Of a stretch of 64,000 bases of DNA, positions 63,936 through 64,000 are shown piece by piece. Below the pieces are notes generated by a model. That model was not told the DNA's origin. It searched no databases and was given only the letters and a program-made list of their open reading frames with translations. A program made the position numbers and the translations under genes. The stretch's first letter is position 1, and the number at the start of each line of letters is the position of its first letter. The DNA comes from Rhizobium sp. BK650 (GTDB lineage Bacteria > Pseudomonadota > Alphaproteobacteria > Rhizobiales > Rhizobiaceae). The stretch is taken from NCBI RefSeq assembly GCF_014195325.1, contig NZ_JACIBK010000013.1, positions 123,475 through 187,474 on the forward strand, given 5' to 3'.

Positions 63936-64000
63936 CGGGACGGAGGTTCGCGAGCTTTTATATCCGTGGCATCCTTGGTGCGGTCAGCTCGTGCATGTCC

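Overview
The window is high-GC, densely packed alphaproteobacterial DNA, most likely from a rhizobium (Rhizobium/Agrobacterium/Sinorhizobium/Mesorhizobium group) and probably a plasmid or genomic island. The evidence for this is a DUF982 gene, rhizobial-style ABC/catabolic operons, many toxin-antitoxin genes, tyrosine recombinases and IS fragments. No rRNA, tRNA or CRISPR array was seen.

Layout. 1-5.9 kb: the 3' end of a cell-wall hydrolase (DUF2272, hydrolase-like, glucosaminidase), a convergent sigma-54 activator, a VapC remnant, a cold-shock protein and a nucleotidyltransferase-HEPN protein. 5.9-13.5 kb: recombination region with two analogous minus-strand modules (antitoxin, VapC toxin, small third gene, tyrosine integrase). 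The integrase of the first is broken and that of the second is intact. Truncated RDD and ATPase genes lie between them. A cluster of palindromes follows and then a third, very large tyrosine recombinase. 13.7-15.3 kb: hipBA.

15.4-34.6 kb is the most remarkable part: two divergent, tightly packed operons. The leftward one encodes a sigma-70-like factor, a small partner, an IrrE-peptidase/UvrD-helicase/nuclease fusion, a three-repeat ubiquitin-like protein, an E2-like protein, a JAB-E1 fusion, a kinase-fold phosphotransferase and a DUF6527 protein. The rightward one encodes a 1994-residue DUF4011/SF1 helicase-nuclease, an Mre11/SbcD-like phosphoesterase and an SbcC-like ATPase. They share a 253-bp regulatory gap with repeated motifs. 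Together they look like a defence (biological-conflict) island.

34.9-44.3 kb holds further conflict-type effectors: a caspase-WD40 protein with an alpha/beta hydrolase, a frameshifted metalloprotease with a fascin-like tail, and a nucleosidase with a helical partner. 44.5-46.4 kb holds IS110 and IS5 elements.

46.7-48.5 kb is a secreted alpha/beta hydrolase divergent from a LysR regulator. 48.6-59.0 kb is a complete catabolic locus: a YheO/DauR-type regulator divergent from a ten-gene operon (dehydratase, M20 amidohydrolase, four-part polar amino acid ABC transporter, AlaX-like editing protein, threonine aldolase, aldehyde dehydrogenase, hydrolase). The gene set suggests uptake and breakdown of an N-acylated or amide-linked beta-hydroxy amino acid. 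59.2-64 kb has a GSU2403-type nucleotidyltransferase, a DUF982 protein, a Fic protein preceded by six 24-bp iterons, and ISL3 and IS3 fragments at the edge.
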